From: Pseudobutyrivibrio sp.
GTDB taxonomy: Bacteria > Bacillota > Clostridia > Lachnospirales > Lachnospiraceae
Length of the DNA stretch: 64,000 nt
Assembly: GCF_015057185.1 (NCBI RefSeq)
Contig: NZ_SVEV01000007.1
Coordinates: 36,613-100,612, forward strand
Direction of reading: 5' to 3'
A program made the translations under genes and the position numbers. Under the pieces are notes generated by a model. That model saw nothing but the letters and a program-made list of their open reading frames with translations. It was not told the origin of the DNA and did not search any database. Shown here piece after piece: positions 35,803 to 45,121 of the stretch; the first letter of the stretch is position 1; the number at the start of each line of letters is the position of its first letter.

Positions 35803-37473
35803 CTATTTGCTCTCCTCCAACAATCCAATTGTTTGTCTTGCCTTTTCGATGTTTGACTCCAATTCACCTTTAAGCTCCGCTACTCTATCTGAAGAGTCTC
35901 CATCGATTGTCTCAACTGCGTTTTCTATATCAAGAAGCGCCAATTCCATTTCTGAATATGCAACGCCGTCCTTATTGAACTTTGCTGCATTGGAACAAAT
36001 CTGAGCTGCCAATTCCTTGTATATTACAAGGGCGGTGTTTTCATTATCTATTTTTGCAATGTCACCTGAGGATACTGCTATCAAATCGTTCCAATAATCT
36101 TTGTAGCTGACGGTGCTGTCACCTGATTTATCTATGTTGCCCAGGCTCACATAGTAATTGGCAATTGCCCCAAGTCTTCTGGCTCTCTCTGTCTGGCTTT
36201 CATCTAGCTCACCAGATGCTGCCTTATCGAACCAGTAGGCTGATAACTGTTTATTGCCTACGCCCTCATAGCTGTAAAAATATGCTAGTCCCAGGCGATA
36301 GCACATAAGGCTGTAGCCTGCTTCATCCTCAGCTAATATTTGTTCATAGGTCTTTTTATTTTTTGTTGATATAAGGACACTTCTCATTTGGTTGGCTTCA
36401 TCCTCTGAGAATACTCCGTCCTCCATGTATGCTTTATCAATGAGATTTATGTAAGCACTGGCTTCCTCAGGCTTTACATTAATCATGTCTATATATCCTT
36501 CCGGACTGTCTACATCCTTTTCGGATTCTACCGCCAAGCTAGCGTAGCTTTTTTCTATATAACTATTGGCGTAAGCATTTAGCCCAATTCCCATGGCGGC
36601 TGTTGCTATAGTCAAAAGAAATGATGTGGCAAATAATGCAAGCTTTACTCGCTCTTTATTTTTGTATGTATTATCCAGCTCGTAATAATGCATCAAATCG
36701 TATTCTAGTGACTCACAGTTTTGGTAACGCTTTGCTGGGTCATTTTGAACACATTTTAAAATGATATCCTCCAAGCCTTGAGATAAGGTTGGAATGTAGT
36801 GTCTAATTGGAAGGATTTCATATGGTGGTTCGCTTGGATTTTTCCCTGTAATCAAGTGATACATAGTGGCACCCAAGTTATAAATATCTGTTCTGGCATC
36901 TGTCTGGCCTTTGCCACCAAATTGCTCTGGTGCGGCATAGCCTCTGGTGCCCAAGCAGATTGTATCCTCCATGTTATCTTCCTTGTATTGTCTGGCTGTA
37001 CCAAAATCAATCAAAACTATCTGACCATTTGGTTTTAGCATGATGTTACTGGGCTTTAGATCTCGATAAATAATAGGTGGATTCTGTGAATGCAAATAAC
37101 CAAGCACATCACACAGCTGAATGGCCCAATCTACCACATGCTCCTGCTGTTGCGGGCCATACTCATCGATGGCCCTTTTTAATGTATTTCCTTCTATATA
37201 ATCCATGATTATCAGGATGCTTTCCTCATAATCAATGATGTCTACAATGCTAGGCAAATTAGGGTGGGACAAACCTTTTAACAGTTCTGTCTCAGTACGG
37301 ATGCTCGTCATGGAAACTTTGGACTTTTCCACATCATCCTTGCGAAATTCTTTGATTGCCCACTGTTTGTTTGCACGTTCGTTCATAGCAAGATAGACAG
37401 TGCTCATACCGCCCTGCCCTATCTTGTTAAGAACTTTATACTTTTTATCAATTACGGAACCAATTTCTAACAT
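35803..37473 (-). CDS. membrane Ser/Thr protein kinase with TPR/Sel1-like outer region
   Basis: The 556-residue protein has an intact kinase domain (1-265): Gly loop GQGGMSTVYLA, Lys in WAIKEFRKD, YRDLKPSNIM, IDFGTA and YAAPEQ. One membrane helix (about 275-297) leads to an outer region of about 255 residues with a Sel1/TPR-like part (CYRLGLAYFYSYEGVGNKQLS). EssB of canonical Firmicute T7SS is a pseudokinase with the same topology, and no EssB is present here, so this kinase may take its place. Translation is probably coupled to the PP2C gene, which ends 2 bp before it. Confidence 0.9.
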   Translation of the reverse strand: MLEIGSVIDKKYKVLNKIGQGGMSTVYLAMNERANKQWAIKEFRKDDVEKSKVSMTSIRTETELLKGLSHPNLPSIVDIIDYEESILIIMDYIEGNTLKRAIDEYGPQQQEHVVDWAIQLCDVLGYLHSQNPPIIYRDLKPSNIMLKPNGQIVLIDFGTARQYKEDNMEDTICLGTRGYAAPEQFGGKGQTDARTDIYNLGATMYHLITGKNPSEPPYEILPIRHYIPTLSQGLEDIILKCVQNDPAKRYQNCESLEYDLMHYYELDNTYKNKERVKLALFATSFLLTIATAAMGIGLNAYANSYIEKSYASLAVESEKDVDSPEGYIDMINVKPEEASAYINLIDKAYMEDGVFSEDEANQMRSVLISTKNKKTYEQILAEDEAGYSLMCYRLGLAYFYSYEGVGNKQLSAYWFDKAASGELDESQTERARRLGAIANYYVSLGNIDKSGDSTVSYKDYWNDLIAVSSGDIAKIDNENTALVIYKELAAQICSNAAKFNKDGVAYSEMELALLDIENAVETIDGDSSDRVAELKGELESNIEKARQTIGLLEESK

Positions 37474-37475
37474 AG

Positions 37476-38261
37476 CTAGTCAACTCTCACCACTAAACCT
37501 GATATATTATCTGTTTCTCCTCTATCCTTAACCAAATTCACTAACTCTTTTATCCCGCTATTTTTTGCAACATTTTCTACCATTTCCTTCCCCTCTAGCT
37601 TTCGCCACAGGCCGTCGGAGCATAGTAGGAAACTAACGCCTTTTTTTGTTTCTCCCCTGAAAAAATCTGGCTTAATCTCTTTGGAAGCCCCTACGCATTG
37701 AAGCAATACGCTTTTTTCTTTGCTGTTTAGGGCTTCCTCAGGTGTCATTCGCCCAGCATCCATTTCTCTTTGAATGTAGCTGTGGTCATGGGTGATTTGC
37801 TCTATGTTTTCGCCTTCGATTCGATAAACTCGCGAATCACCTATGCTCATGACCAAATATTTATCATTCATAATCAGTAAAAGGGTTATTGTTGTTCCCA
37901 GCATTATGCCTTTACTGCTTCCGTACTCACCAAGCTTTTTATTGATTTCCTCTGCCAATCCGTTCCATTGAAGCTCTATTCTGCCCCAATAGTCCATTTC
38001 GCAGGAATAATCTTCAAGCTGTGTTGTATTGTTTTCTGCGGCTAATATTTGTGGTAGTTCTCTATTGAACCAGCCATCCACTCTATCTACCAAGGTTGCG
38101 CTGGCTACCTCGCCGCAGGAGAGGCCTCCCATTCCATCACAGAGGCAAGCCATACAGATTTGACCCATATTTTTGCTTTTCGCCTGCTTAATTAAAAGGG
38201 CATCCTGGTTAACGCTTTTCTTTGGCCCAATATCTGTATGTGCATCTGTTTTGAATGTCAT
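37476..38261 (-). CDS. PP2C-type Ser/Thr protein phosphatase
   Basis: The 261-residue cytosolic enzyme has the metal-binding PP2C motifs: CDGMGGLSCGE (motif with Asp-Gly), MSIGDSRVYRI, FLLCSDGLWRKL and a final RGETDNISGLVVRVD. It would reverse phosphorylation by the kinase encoded next to it, on the FHA-binding motifs of this operon. GAGGAAAA is well placed. It follows the surface protein gene by 18 bp. Confidence 0.93.
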   Translation of the reverse strand: MTFKTDAHTDIGPKKSVNQDALLIKQAKSKNMGQICMACLCDGMGGLSCGEVASATLVDRVDGWFNRELPQILAAENNTTQLEDYSCEMDYWGRIELQWNGLAEEINKKLGEYGSSKGIMLGTTITLLLIMNDKYLVMSIGDSRVYRIEGENIEQITHDHSYIQREMDAGRMTPEEALNSKEKSVLLQCVGASKEIKPDFFRGETKKGVSFLLCSDGLWRKLEGKEMVENVAKNSGIKELVNLVKDRGETDNISGLVVRVD

Positions 38262-38279
38262 GAAAGTTTTCCTCTAGTT

Positions 38280-41200
38280 CTATTTCTTAAATCTTCTAAA
38301 TCCGAATGTGACTGCTCCGGCAGCTCCAACAGTACTTGTTCCTACCACTGCCATAACGCCCTTAGCCATTCCTGAAAGACCTGAATTATTAAGGTCCTTT
38401 CTGGTGATTTTCTGCTTCTCTATTGTTCCACTTGCGATAAGCTCCTGTGCTTTTTCTGAAATAAGAACATTGTCATAGGTAAGGGTTGTTTCGTTTCCTG
38501 AAACATCCTGGCAAGTAAGGGCAATCTGCTGGTAATCATCCTTGCCGGCAAGTGTGATTATTTCTGTTCCACCATTTTCTGTAAGCTCAGAGGCTTCATA
38601 CTCTGCAACGACTTTGTTGTCTGCGTATACTGTGATTTTTGCTACGCCAACTGTATCTGTTGCGTTTACTGAGAAATCATGCTGTGACTCCTCATAGATT
38701 CCGTCGCTTTCAATTCCTGAAACAACAACGCTAGGAGAAGTCTGGTCCATTAAGAACTCGATTTCAGCTTCCTTTGACTGGTTGCTCTGCTTGTTAGTAG
38801 CTTTGTCCTCAGAGTAAACAGTTACTGAATAAATACCGTCACTCTCAAAATTAGATTTACCAACTGTGTAGCTGATTGAATGCCAGCCGTTTTCATTACT
38901 CAGCTCTGAGGTTGTATAACCGCGGCCTGCTGAAAGCTGGTTTACATCACCGTCGTGGGTTACTGAAACTTCCTTGTAGGTAAGTGTGTCTACGTTAATC
39001 TCTGTGATTACCACATTCTGTGGTGTAGTTACGTAGTAGTCATCAATCATTTTCTTTGTATCAGGGCTTACTACGTAGATTGATCCAAATCTGTTAATTG
39101 AATAGCTAATCTGCTTTTCAAATTCGTTTCCTGCTAAATCCTTTACCTTTGCAGTCAAGGTATATAAGTCGTCGTTTGCTTTCTCATGAGCAAGGTCTGA
39201 AATCTGAAGTGTGTAGCCATCCTGTGTCTGTGTAGCCTTGTTTTCTATTGCTACCTCACCGTTGTTAGAGCCTGTTAAGTGAACCTCGATATCTTCGCTC
39301 TTAAGATTCAAATCCTTAACAGTAATTACTGGCTCCACTGTGCCATTGTTTGCAGACATATCTGTGACGCCAGTAATCTCGATTTCTGGCAATGTGGTGT
39401 CGATAAAGAACACACCGCTTGTGTAAGTATCTGAGCTATTTCCCGCTAAATCCTTACAAGTTATATTAAAACCAAATTTTCCATCTGTATTGAACTTCAT
39501 TGTGGCAACATATTTTCCATCAGACTCATTGAAATCTGTTACTGCTGGAAGAGCATTTAGGCCGTCCTCAGAAGCTTTATCAATGCTTACAAGTGAGCTT
39601 GAGAAGCTGATATCTTCGATTGTAATTGTTGCCATTCTGCTTTCCTTGAAGTAGTTCTCATTGGCTGGTGTATTGTTATCAAAGGACACCTTCACCTCTG
39701 GAGCTGTTAGGTCTACCACAAATTCTGAAGCGCTCTGCTGTTCGCTGCTATTGCCTGCTTTGTCCTTGCAGTTAAAAGTGAGACTGTAAATGCCATCAGC
39801 GCTGAACTCTATTTTCTTGCTGTAAGTATCATCACTTGTTTTCTCCCAACCGCCAACTTGTGGAGTTCCGATTTGAGAGTTAAGTGTTAAGGTTGTATAA
39901 GCATCATCACCTGGGAAGTTTGTGTCCTTTACTGTGATTGTTGCTGTTCTAGCCTTGTTGAAGTATTTATCATTAGTAGCTTCGTTGTTATCGAATGTAA
40001 GCTGAACAACTGGCTTTGTTTTATCTATTGTGAAAGTGCTCTGGCTGTCTAAGCTTTTTATGTTATTAGCTTTGTCTGCCACGGTTCCCTTTAACTGATA
40101 GCTACCATCCCCTGAGACTGTTGCAGCAAAGGTATGAACATCGCCATACACCGACTCGGCTTTAAAGTAAATTGGCTCACCACCAGCCTCATTTTCAATG
40201 TAGACACCTTCTAGTGTATCTTCGTTGATAAGATTGCTTTCTTTTACCTTAATCTCAACTCTAACGTCCTCATTGTAGAAGCCTGTGTCGGCTCCTGAGG
40301 AACCTGCTGGTGTGTCACTTCCGTTATAGGTTGTGGAGATGATTTCTGGTGGTGCATTATCGATGAATGTTTTTACCGTTTTCTGACCAAGCTCTCCATT
40401 GATCACAAACGAAAGAGTGTAGGTGTGTTCGCCATCATCTGCGGCTGGCACATAGTAAATTCCACTATTTTCAAACTGGTCATAGAAGATTTTGTATGCA
40501 TTATCAGTATGGAAAAGGTCGTATATTGCTTTGCACAAAGCATCTACTATGCAACAACGGCGATTATCCTGATTTGGAGCACTTTTCCATTTACCTTCAA
40601 TCACTGCATCATTCTCATCTACTAGCTTGGCATTCGTAATCTCATAGTCTGTAACACCTGCAAACTCGATTTTCAGTTTATCCTGTAAATATTTGGTTGA
40701 TGAGTAATAGATTTCGTTTTCATTGCTGTCATTCATTTTCCAGACTTCATTTCCGTCTGCATCAACCGCTGAAACTGTGTAAACAACTCCTGCATAATCC
40801 GCATCTGTCAGCTGTACATAGCATTCGTGAGCCATAGTAGCACTAACTGATTTGTAAGTGGAATTTCTGGCTAGGGCTCCCATAATATAGTAGTAAGTAC
40901 CGTCTTCATCCACTGTGAAGGTGTATACCTTGTTTCCATCATCGTCTGTTTCTGGTACATCGTCTGGCTGGAATTCTACGGATGTCTCATTTACCACATC
41001 ATATGCAGCAAGAACGACCTCCATTGACTGGGACTGGTCAATTGTTGCTTTAACTGTAAATTGGGTTCCGGTTGTGTAGTGAGGAATCCCACAAATATAT
41101 ACCGGATTATCATTGTTATCCTCTACTGAGACGATTGTTGGTCTTGCATCTACCGATGACAACTCCTGTTCACAGATTGTGCAGTATGTTTTTACATAGT

Positions 41201-41807
41201 AACCATCAAGCACTGGATTGCCTGGAGTGCAGCTCACTGAGCCTTCCTTATAGTCACATTCTGAATCAGTGCATTGGTAATAGTGAATGTGGTCCCCCTT
41301 GACTAGCTCTAAACAGTGAGTATGTTCAGGGGTCGTTTGGGTAGTTTGTGTTGTTCCGGTTGTTTGGGTAGCACCGGCGCCGTCTGTTTCTGTTCCGGTT
41401 CCTGTTCCTGTGGTTGTTGAAGTTGTGTTGGCTCCGTCTCCTGTTACTTGTGTATCTCCCGTGCTGGTGCCAGTTTCCTCTCCTGTTCCTATGGTTCCCT
41501 GGGTTGTGCTCGAGCCATCTGTACCGGTTCCAGCTCCTGTAGTTTCCGAAGTTGCGCTGCCACCATCTGTGCCGGTTCCGGTTCCTGTGGTTATGCTGCT
41601 CCCGTCTGTACCTGTTCCGGTCCCTGTGGTTGTACTGGTCCCGTCTGTACCTGTTCCGGTCCCTGTGGCGTCCTGTGTACCCCCGTCCTGTGTCGAAATG
41701 ATATCTCCCTGAACAGGCTCATCCTCATCTGCGAATACTCCTATTGCCGAGTTAGTACACAAGAATGTGCCCAGCATTAACATTGCTGTCAATCGCTTGA
41801 GTTTCAA
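38280..41807 (-). CDS. surface protein with bacterial Ig-like repeats, first gene of the T7SS operon
   Basis: With the TTG start at 41807 (GGGAG eight bases before) the product has 1175 residues: signal peptide (KLKRLTAMLMLGTFLCTNSA), a low-complexity Thr/Gly region with GTGTDG repeats (about 35-150), a Cys-rich small segment (about 155-220; HYYQCTDSECDYKEG) and at least six Ig-like repeats (TKPVVQLTFDNNEATNDKYF, TAPEVKVSFDNN). The C-terminal membrane segment ends RRFKK, with no LPxTG motif. It may span the cell wall as YueB/EsaA-type proteins do; this is inferred from operon position only. A start 32 codons upstream has no ribosome site. Confidence 0.82.
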   Translation of the reverse strand: MKLKRLTAMLMLGTFLCTNSAIGVFADEDEPVQGDIISTQDGGTQDATGTGTGTDGTSTTTGTGTGTDGSSITTGTGTGTDGGSATSETTGAGTGTDGSSTTQGTIGTGEETGTSTGDTQVTGDGANTTSTTTGTGTGTETDGAGATQTTGTTQTTQTTPEHTHCLELVKGDHIHYYQCTDSECDYKEGSVSCTPGNPVLDGYYVKTYCTICEQELSSVDARPTIVSVEDNNDNPVYICGIPHYTTGTQFTVKATIDQSQSMEVVLAAYDVVNETSVEFQPDDVPETDDDGNKVYTFTVDEDGTYYYIMGALARNSTYKSVSATMAHECYVQLTDADYAGVVYTVSAVDADGNEVWKMNDSNENEIYYSSTKYLQDKLKIEFAGVTDYEITNAKLVDENDAVIEGKWKSAPNQDNRRCCIVDALCKAIYDLFHTDNAYKIFYDQFENSGIYYVPAADDGEHTYTLSFVINGELGQKTVKTFIDNAPPEIISTTYNGSDTPAGSSGADTGFYNEDVRVEIKVKESNLINEDTLEGVYIENEAGGEPIYFKAESVYGDVHTFAATVSGDGSYQLKGTVADKANNIKSLDSQSTFTIDKTKPVVQLTFDNNEATNDKYFNKARTATITVKDTNFPGDDAYTTLTLNSQIGTPQVGGWEKTSDDTYSKKIEFSADGIYSLTFNCKDKAGNSSEQQSASEFVVDLTAPEVKVSFDNNTPANENYFKESRMATITIEDISFSSSLVSIDKASEDGLNALPAVTDFNESDGKYVATMKFNTDGKFGFNITCKDLAGNSSDTYTSGVFFIDTTLPEIEITGVTDMSANNGTVEPVITVKDLNLKSEDIEVHLTGSNNGEVAIENKATQTQDGYTLQISDLAHEKANDDLYTLTAKVKDLAGNEFEKQISYSINRFGSIYVVSPDTKKMIDDYYVTTPQNVVITEINVDTLTYKEVSVTHDGDVNQLSAGRGYTTSELSNENGWHSISYTVGKSNFESDGIYSVTVYSEDKATNKQSNQSKEAEIEFLMDQTSPSVVVSGIESDGIYEESQHDFSVNATDTVGVAKITVYADNKVVAEYEASELTENGGTEIITLAGKDDYQQIALTCQDVSGNETTLTYDNVLISEKAQELIASGTIEKQKITRKDLNNSGLSGMAKGVMAVVGTSTVGAAGAVTFGFRRFKK

Positions 41808-42137
41808 CTTTATTCTCCCTCTCTTCCATACATATTTCCCTTTTGTGTATAAAACTTCGCTTTTCACACTTTTTCCATTATTACATAACTTCGTCTGATA
41901 CACAACTATTGCATTTGTGTATACAAACTTTCATACAAAGCCTAATTTTTCGTTAATTTGTTATGCGTTATAATGTTTTTGAATTTTGAATATCATACGT
42001 TCTAGGTAGCATTTTAGTACTTATATTGTTTTGTGTCAATTCTCTAATTCACATTTTTTTCACAAATATCTTTCCAATAAAAAACCAGGCCATTCCCAGC
42101 CTAGTCATCTCACTAATCACACTATGAATTTGCCATT
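41808..42137. other. 330-bp AT-rich leader of the T7SS operon
   Basis: No gene is seen. Two direct repeats of TTTGTGTATA-AAACTT lie at 41842-41857 and 41914-41930 (72 bp apart) and could be operator sites for the operon. No convincing -35/-10 pair could be picked among many AT-rich candidates. Confidence 0.45.
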
Positions 42138-42471
42138 TTCTTAGTACCATTTTTTCAAATCGCACTAAGAATCCAAGATTTATTCTTATTTCTTAGTACG
42201 CATTATCAAAAAAATCATCTGTCGTACTAAGAAATATATCTTTTCACTCTATTCTTAGTGCATTTTTCTTCAAAACCTCTTCATCCATACTAAGGATTCT
42301 CCCATTTTTCTCCAAGTTTAGTATTTTCTTAATTTCTCTTGATTTATCGTACTAAGAATTAAAGCTTATTGTGTAATCCTTAGTACAATTTCTTTTTATT
42401 TATCTTGTATGTACTAAGGACATAAAAAATTTCTATATTGCTTAGTACATTTTGCAATAATATGACTATAT
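42138..42471. repeat. phased palindrome array, CTTAGTA/TACTAAG arms, 62-63 bp period
   Basis: TTAGTA-type arms start at 42141, 42193, 42255, 42318, 42380 and 42442, and TACTAA-type arms at 42163, 42225, 42288, 42350 and 42412. After a first step of 52, the steps are 62-63 bp. Distance from a TACTAA arm to the next TTAGTA arm is always 30 bp; the other gap is 22, then 32-33. Sequence between arms is unconserved and AT-rich. The last gap (23 bp) leads without a break into the ACTATA array. Confidence 0.92.
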
Positions 42472-43092
42472 AGGGAAACTTACTTTATTTCATATAGTTA
42501 TAAATATTCTGTATGTACTATATATTCAGGCTTTGCCTGATTTATATAGTCATAAAAACCAATTAAGTACTATATATACCAACTTTTATGCCTGTATATA
42601 GTTTCAAAAAAACTATTTGTACTATATATTTTTGTATCCAATCTTTTATATAGTCATTTTCCTCATGTTCACTTATTTTCAGGGCATTATCGCACTATAT
42701 ATACTGGGATTTCTGCTTTTATATAGTTCTTTTTCTCTTGTTGACTCATTTTCAGGGCATTATCGCACTATATGTATTGGGTTTTCTGCTTTTATATAGT
42801 ACTTTTTCTCTTGTTCACTTATTTTCAGGGCATTATCGCACTATATATACTGGGTTTTCTGCTTTTATATAGTACTTTTTTTCTTGTTCACTTATTTTTA
42901 GGACATTATCGCACTATATGTATTGGGTTTTCTGCTTTTATATAGTACTTTTTCTCTTGTTCACTCATTTTTAGGGCATTATCGCACTATATGTATTGGG
43001 GTTTCCTCTTTTTATATAGTCGAATTACATGTTTCTTTTGATATTACTTTATGTATGCGCTATATAGATTCTTTTTTCTTGCTGATATAGTA
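42464..43092. repeat. phased palindrome array, ACTATA/TATAGT arms, 52- then 73-bp period
   Basis: ACTATA arms start at 42465, 42517, 42569, 42621, then 42694, 42767, 42840, 42913, 42986 and a variant at 43059. TATAGT arms start at 42493, 42545, 42597, 42649, then 42722, 42795, 42868, 42941, 43015 and 43086. The period is exactly 52 for the first part and 73 for the second, an increase of 21 bp, while ACTATA-to-TATAGT distance stays 28. The 73-bp units are much alike in sequence (CTCTTGTTCACTTATTTTC block), so they look recent. Confidence 0.93.
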
Positions 43093-43164
43093 CGAGTCAT
43101 ATACAGCAACCAAGTTTTATCGTTTGTTTTATAAGAAAGTTCCGGAATAGGTCCCTATAAACTC

Positions 43165-43196
43165 AAAAAGCGCCTCCGATTTCTCGGAAGCGCTCT
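43165..43196 (-). terminator. terminator after the second chemotaxis receptor gene
   Basis: On the minus strand GAGCGCTTCCGAG pairs with CTCGG-like GAGGCGCTTTTT (AGCGCTTCCGA/TCGGAGGCGCT) followed by five Ts. Confidence 0.85.
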
Positions 43197-43260
43197 AAAA
43201 CTTCTTCTTTAATTAATCTGAAGGCCAAACCTAATTGTTGATGGGTCTTATGGTTTTTGC

Positions 43261-44754
43261 TTATCCCTTCAACGCGATCTGCTCCATCTCTGTAGCAATT
43301 CGATTGATTACCTCAAGTGTGTCATTCATGTTATTGAGGGCATCCATTGCATCATCACTAACTGAGCCAACTGTATCGGTGGCAGCCGCAACCTCTTCTG
43401 AAGTAGCAGAAAGATTTGTGATGTTATCCATAATCTCTCTATTTGCAGTAATGACATTATCAACAGAGCCTTTAACTTGAACAACGCCATCGCGCAAATT
43501 ATCGGTTCCTGTTTTAATAGCATCAAGCTTAGTACCTGTCTCAACGATAAGCTCGTTTTGCTTTGTAGCATACTCTGCTGATTTAGACATTGCATCGGCA
43601 GCAGAACGAGCATCAGATGTAAGTCTCTCGATAATCTTTGAGATTTCCTCTGTAGCCTGTCTTGTGCTCTCTGAAAGTGCTCTGATTTCATCAGCAACAA
43701 CGGCAAAGCCTTTACCTGCTTCACCAGCTCTTGCAGCTTCGATTGAAGCATTAAGGGCTAACAAATTAGTCTGACTAGAAATACCAAGGATTGTCTCTGT
43801 AATAGCCTGTACATCCTGGATACTATCATTAAGAGCCTGTGTAGTAGAGCTTGTTTCGATATTAATGTTAGCAACCTTCTCAGCCTGATTCTTTAGCTGA
43901 TTAATAAGTTCAACACCTTCATTTACTGAAGCTTCTACCTGTTCTGAGACTTCATCAATATTATTTGCTTCTTCGCCAACAGTCTGGATACTCTCCTGAA
44001 TAACCGCTGTCTTATTAGTCTGATTCTCGATAGCCTCTGCTGTATTCTTTGTTCCTTCCACAATCTCAAGCACTGAATCGTGGACAACATTCATAGACTC
44101 ATTAAGTCTTGTGGATACCTCATTAGCCTCTGTGAATTTATTATTAAGCTCCTCTGCCAAGTCAACGATTGTTTCAGAAGTAGCTTTAATGTCTGCTGCA
44201 TGATCCTTTATTGTATCAAGAGTCTCTGTATTCTGACGGCGCTGCTGCTTACAAACAATAACGGCAATAGTACAAGCGATAATACTGAATACCATCTGGG
44301 TCATAAGCTCTCGACCTGAAATATTTCCTTTCTTCAGTTCAATAAAACCTGAAGAAACAAGACAAGCATTTGCAATAAAGCAGCCTATTCGCACCGTATT
44401 GGCTTCTCCATAAATCATTACAATCAGGATAATAGTATACATGAATATGTACATGTGATTATCACTAGGAGAATAAATGGTAAGCAAGAACAGCAATACC
44501 ATAGAAAGAGTTACAACGTATTTATACTGATATTTATCGCCAAAATTAATTGCGCATACCTGATATAGAATCAAGCAAACTATTGCAACCACAAGTCGTG
44601 CGATATTAAGAGCGCTCATGCCATCGAAATAAAGAGAGCGCGAAGCAAAGAAAATCAATGCACAACTAGTAATAGTTCCGCTACAACGTGCCAGGAAATT
44701 CTTCTCGGACATCTGTTTAGTCTCAATTTCCATCTTCTCAGATTTTTCGCCCAT
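43261..44754 (-). CDS. methyl-accepting chemotaxis-type protein with integral membrane sensor
   Basis: The 497-residue protein has about six membrane helices in residues 25-180 with very short loops and no extracellular sensor, then a signalling hairpin with [20 protein letters not shown] near its tip. It may sense something within the membrane or through internal signals, as known for receptors without outer domains. ATG 44754 follows GGAGG; an earlier in-frame ATG lacks a site. It is a single gene. Confidence 0.88.
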   Translation of the reverse strand: MGEKSEKMEIETKQMSEKNFLARCSGTITSCALIFFASRSLYFDGMSALNIARLVVAIVCLILYQVCAINFGDKYQYKYVVTLSMVLLFLLTIYSPSDNHMYIFMYTIILIVMIYGEANTVRIGCFIANACLVSSGFIELKKGNISGRELMTQMVFSIIACTIAVIVCKQQRRQNTETLDTIKDHAADIKATSETIVDLAEELNNKFTEANEVSTRLNESMNVVHDSVLEIVEGTKNTAEAIENQTNKTAVIQESIQTVGEEANNIDEVSEQVEASVNEGVELINQLKNQAEKVANINIETSSTTQALNDSIQDVQAITETILGISSQTNLLALNASIEAARAGEAGKGFAVVADEIRALSESTRQATEEISKIIERLTSDARSAADAMSKSAEYATKQNELIVETGTKLDAIKTGTDNLRDGVVQVKGSVDNVITANREIMDNITNLSATSEEVAAATDTVGSVSDDAMDALNNMNDTLEVINRIATEMEQIALKG

Positions 44755-44861
44755 ACTACTTTTACCTCCGTCTATAATCATCATAAAAAAGGAAATATTA
44801 CTCACGTAGTAAAATCAGTATATCAGCTAAAATGTGAAATAAGGGTGAAACAACAGTTTTT

Positions 44862-45116
44862 TCACAAAACATTCATTATATTTGCAACAATTTCATCATA
44901 GTTTTCTCGTACGTGTGGCCTAAGGCAATTAATACAAGACTTAACGCCCTTCTCAGTATAGTAAAAATTGCCGCCGCACTTATCCCCCAGACAATACAAC
45001 GGACAATAGCAAAACAAGCAATTAAAATCCTCTGGCTTGTCCGTCTTGTGGCAAGGAAAGTATTCACATTCTTTATTCTGAAAAAATTTATAATTATCCA
45101 TGCCCCAATTATACAT
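44862..45116 (-). CDS. cysteine-rich small domain protein, probable metal binding
   Basis: The core (YFPCHK, FNCLFCYCPLYCLGDKCGGNF, KSCINCLRPH; eight Cys and two His in about 50 residues) matches the Cys-rich small domain family, which occurs alone or with cobalamin genes. The start is unsure: ATG 45116 gives 84 residues, a GTG at 45158 gives 98, and ATG 45101 is also possible. None has a strong ribosome site. The upstream region and any longer N-terminus lie inside the palindromic element, so the insertion may have replaced the native start region. Confidence 0.72.
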   Translation of the reverse strand: MYNWGMDNYKFFQNKECEYFPCHKTDKPEDFNCLFCYCPLYCLGDKCGGNFYYTEKGVKSCINCLRPHVRENYDEIVANIMNVL

Positions 45117-45121
45117 CTTCT

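Noticed and set aside
41410..41780. Plus-strand frames rich in Pro-Val or Cys-Gly-Ser
   Set aside because: They are shadows of the Thr/Gly repeat region of the surface protein on the other strand.
42464..43092. CRISPR array
   Set aside because: The 73-bp units are similar over their whole length and the 52-bp units share only arms; no repeat-spacer pattern and no cas genes.
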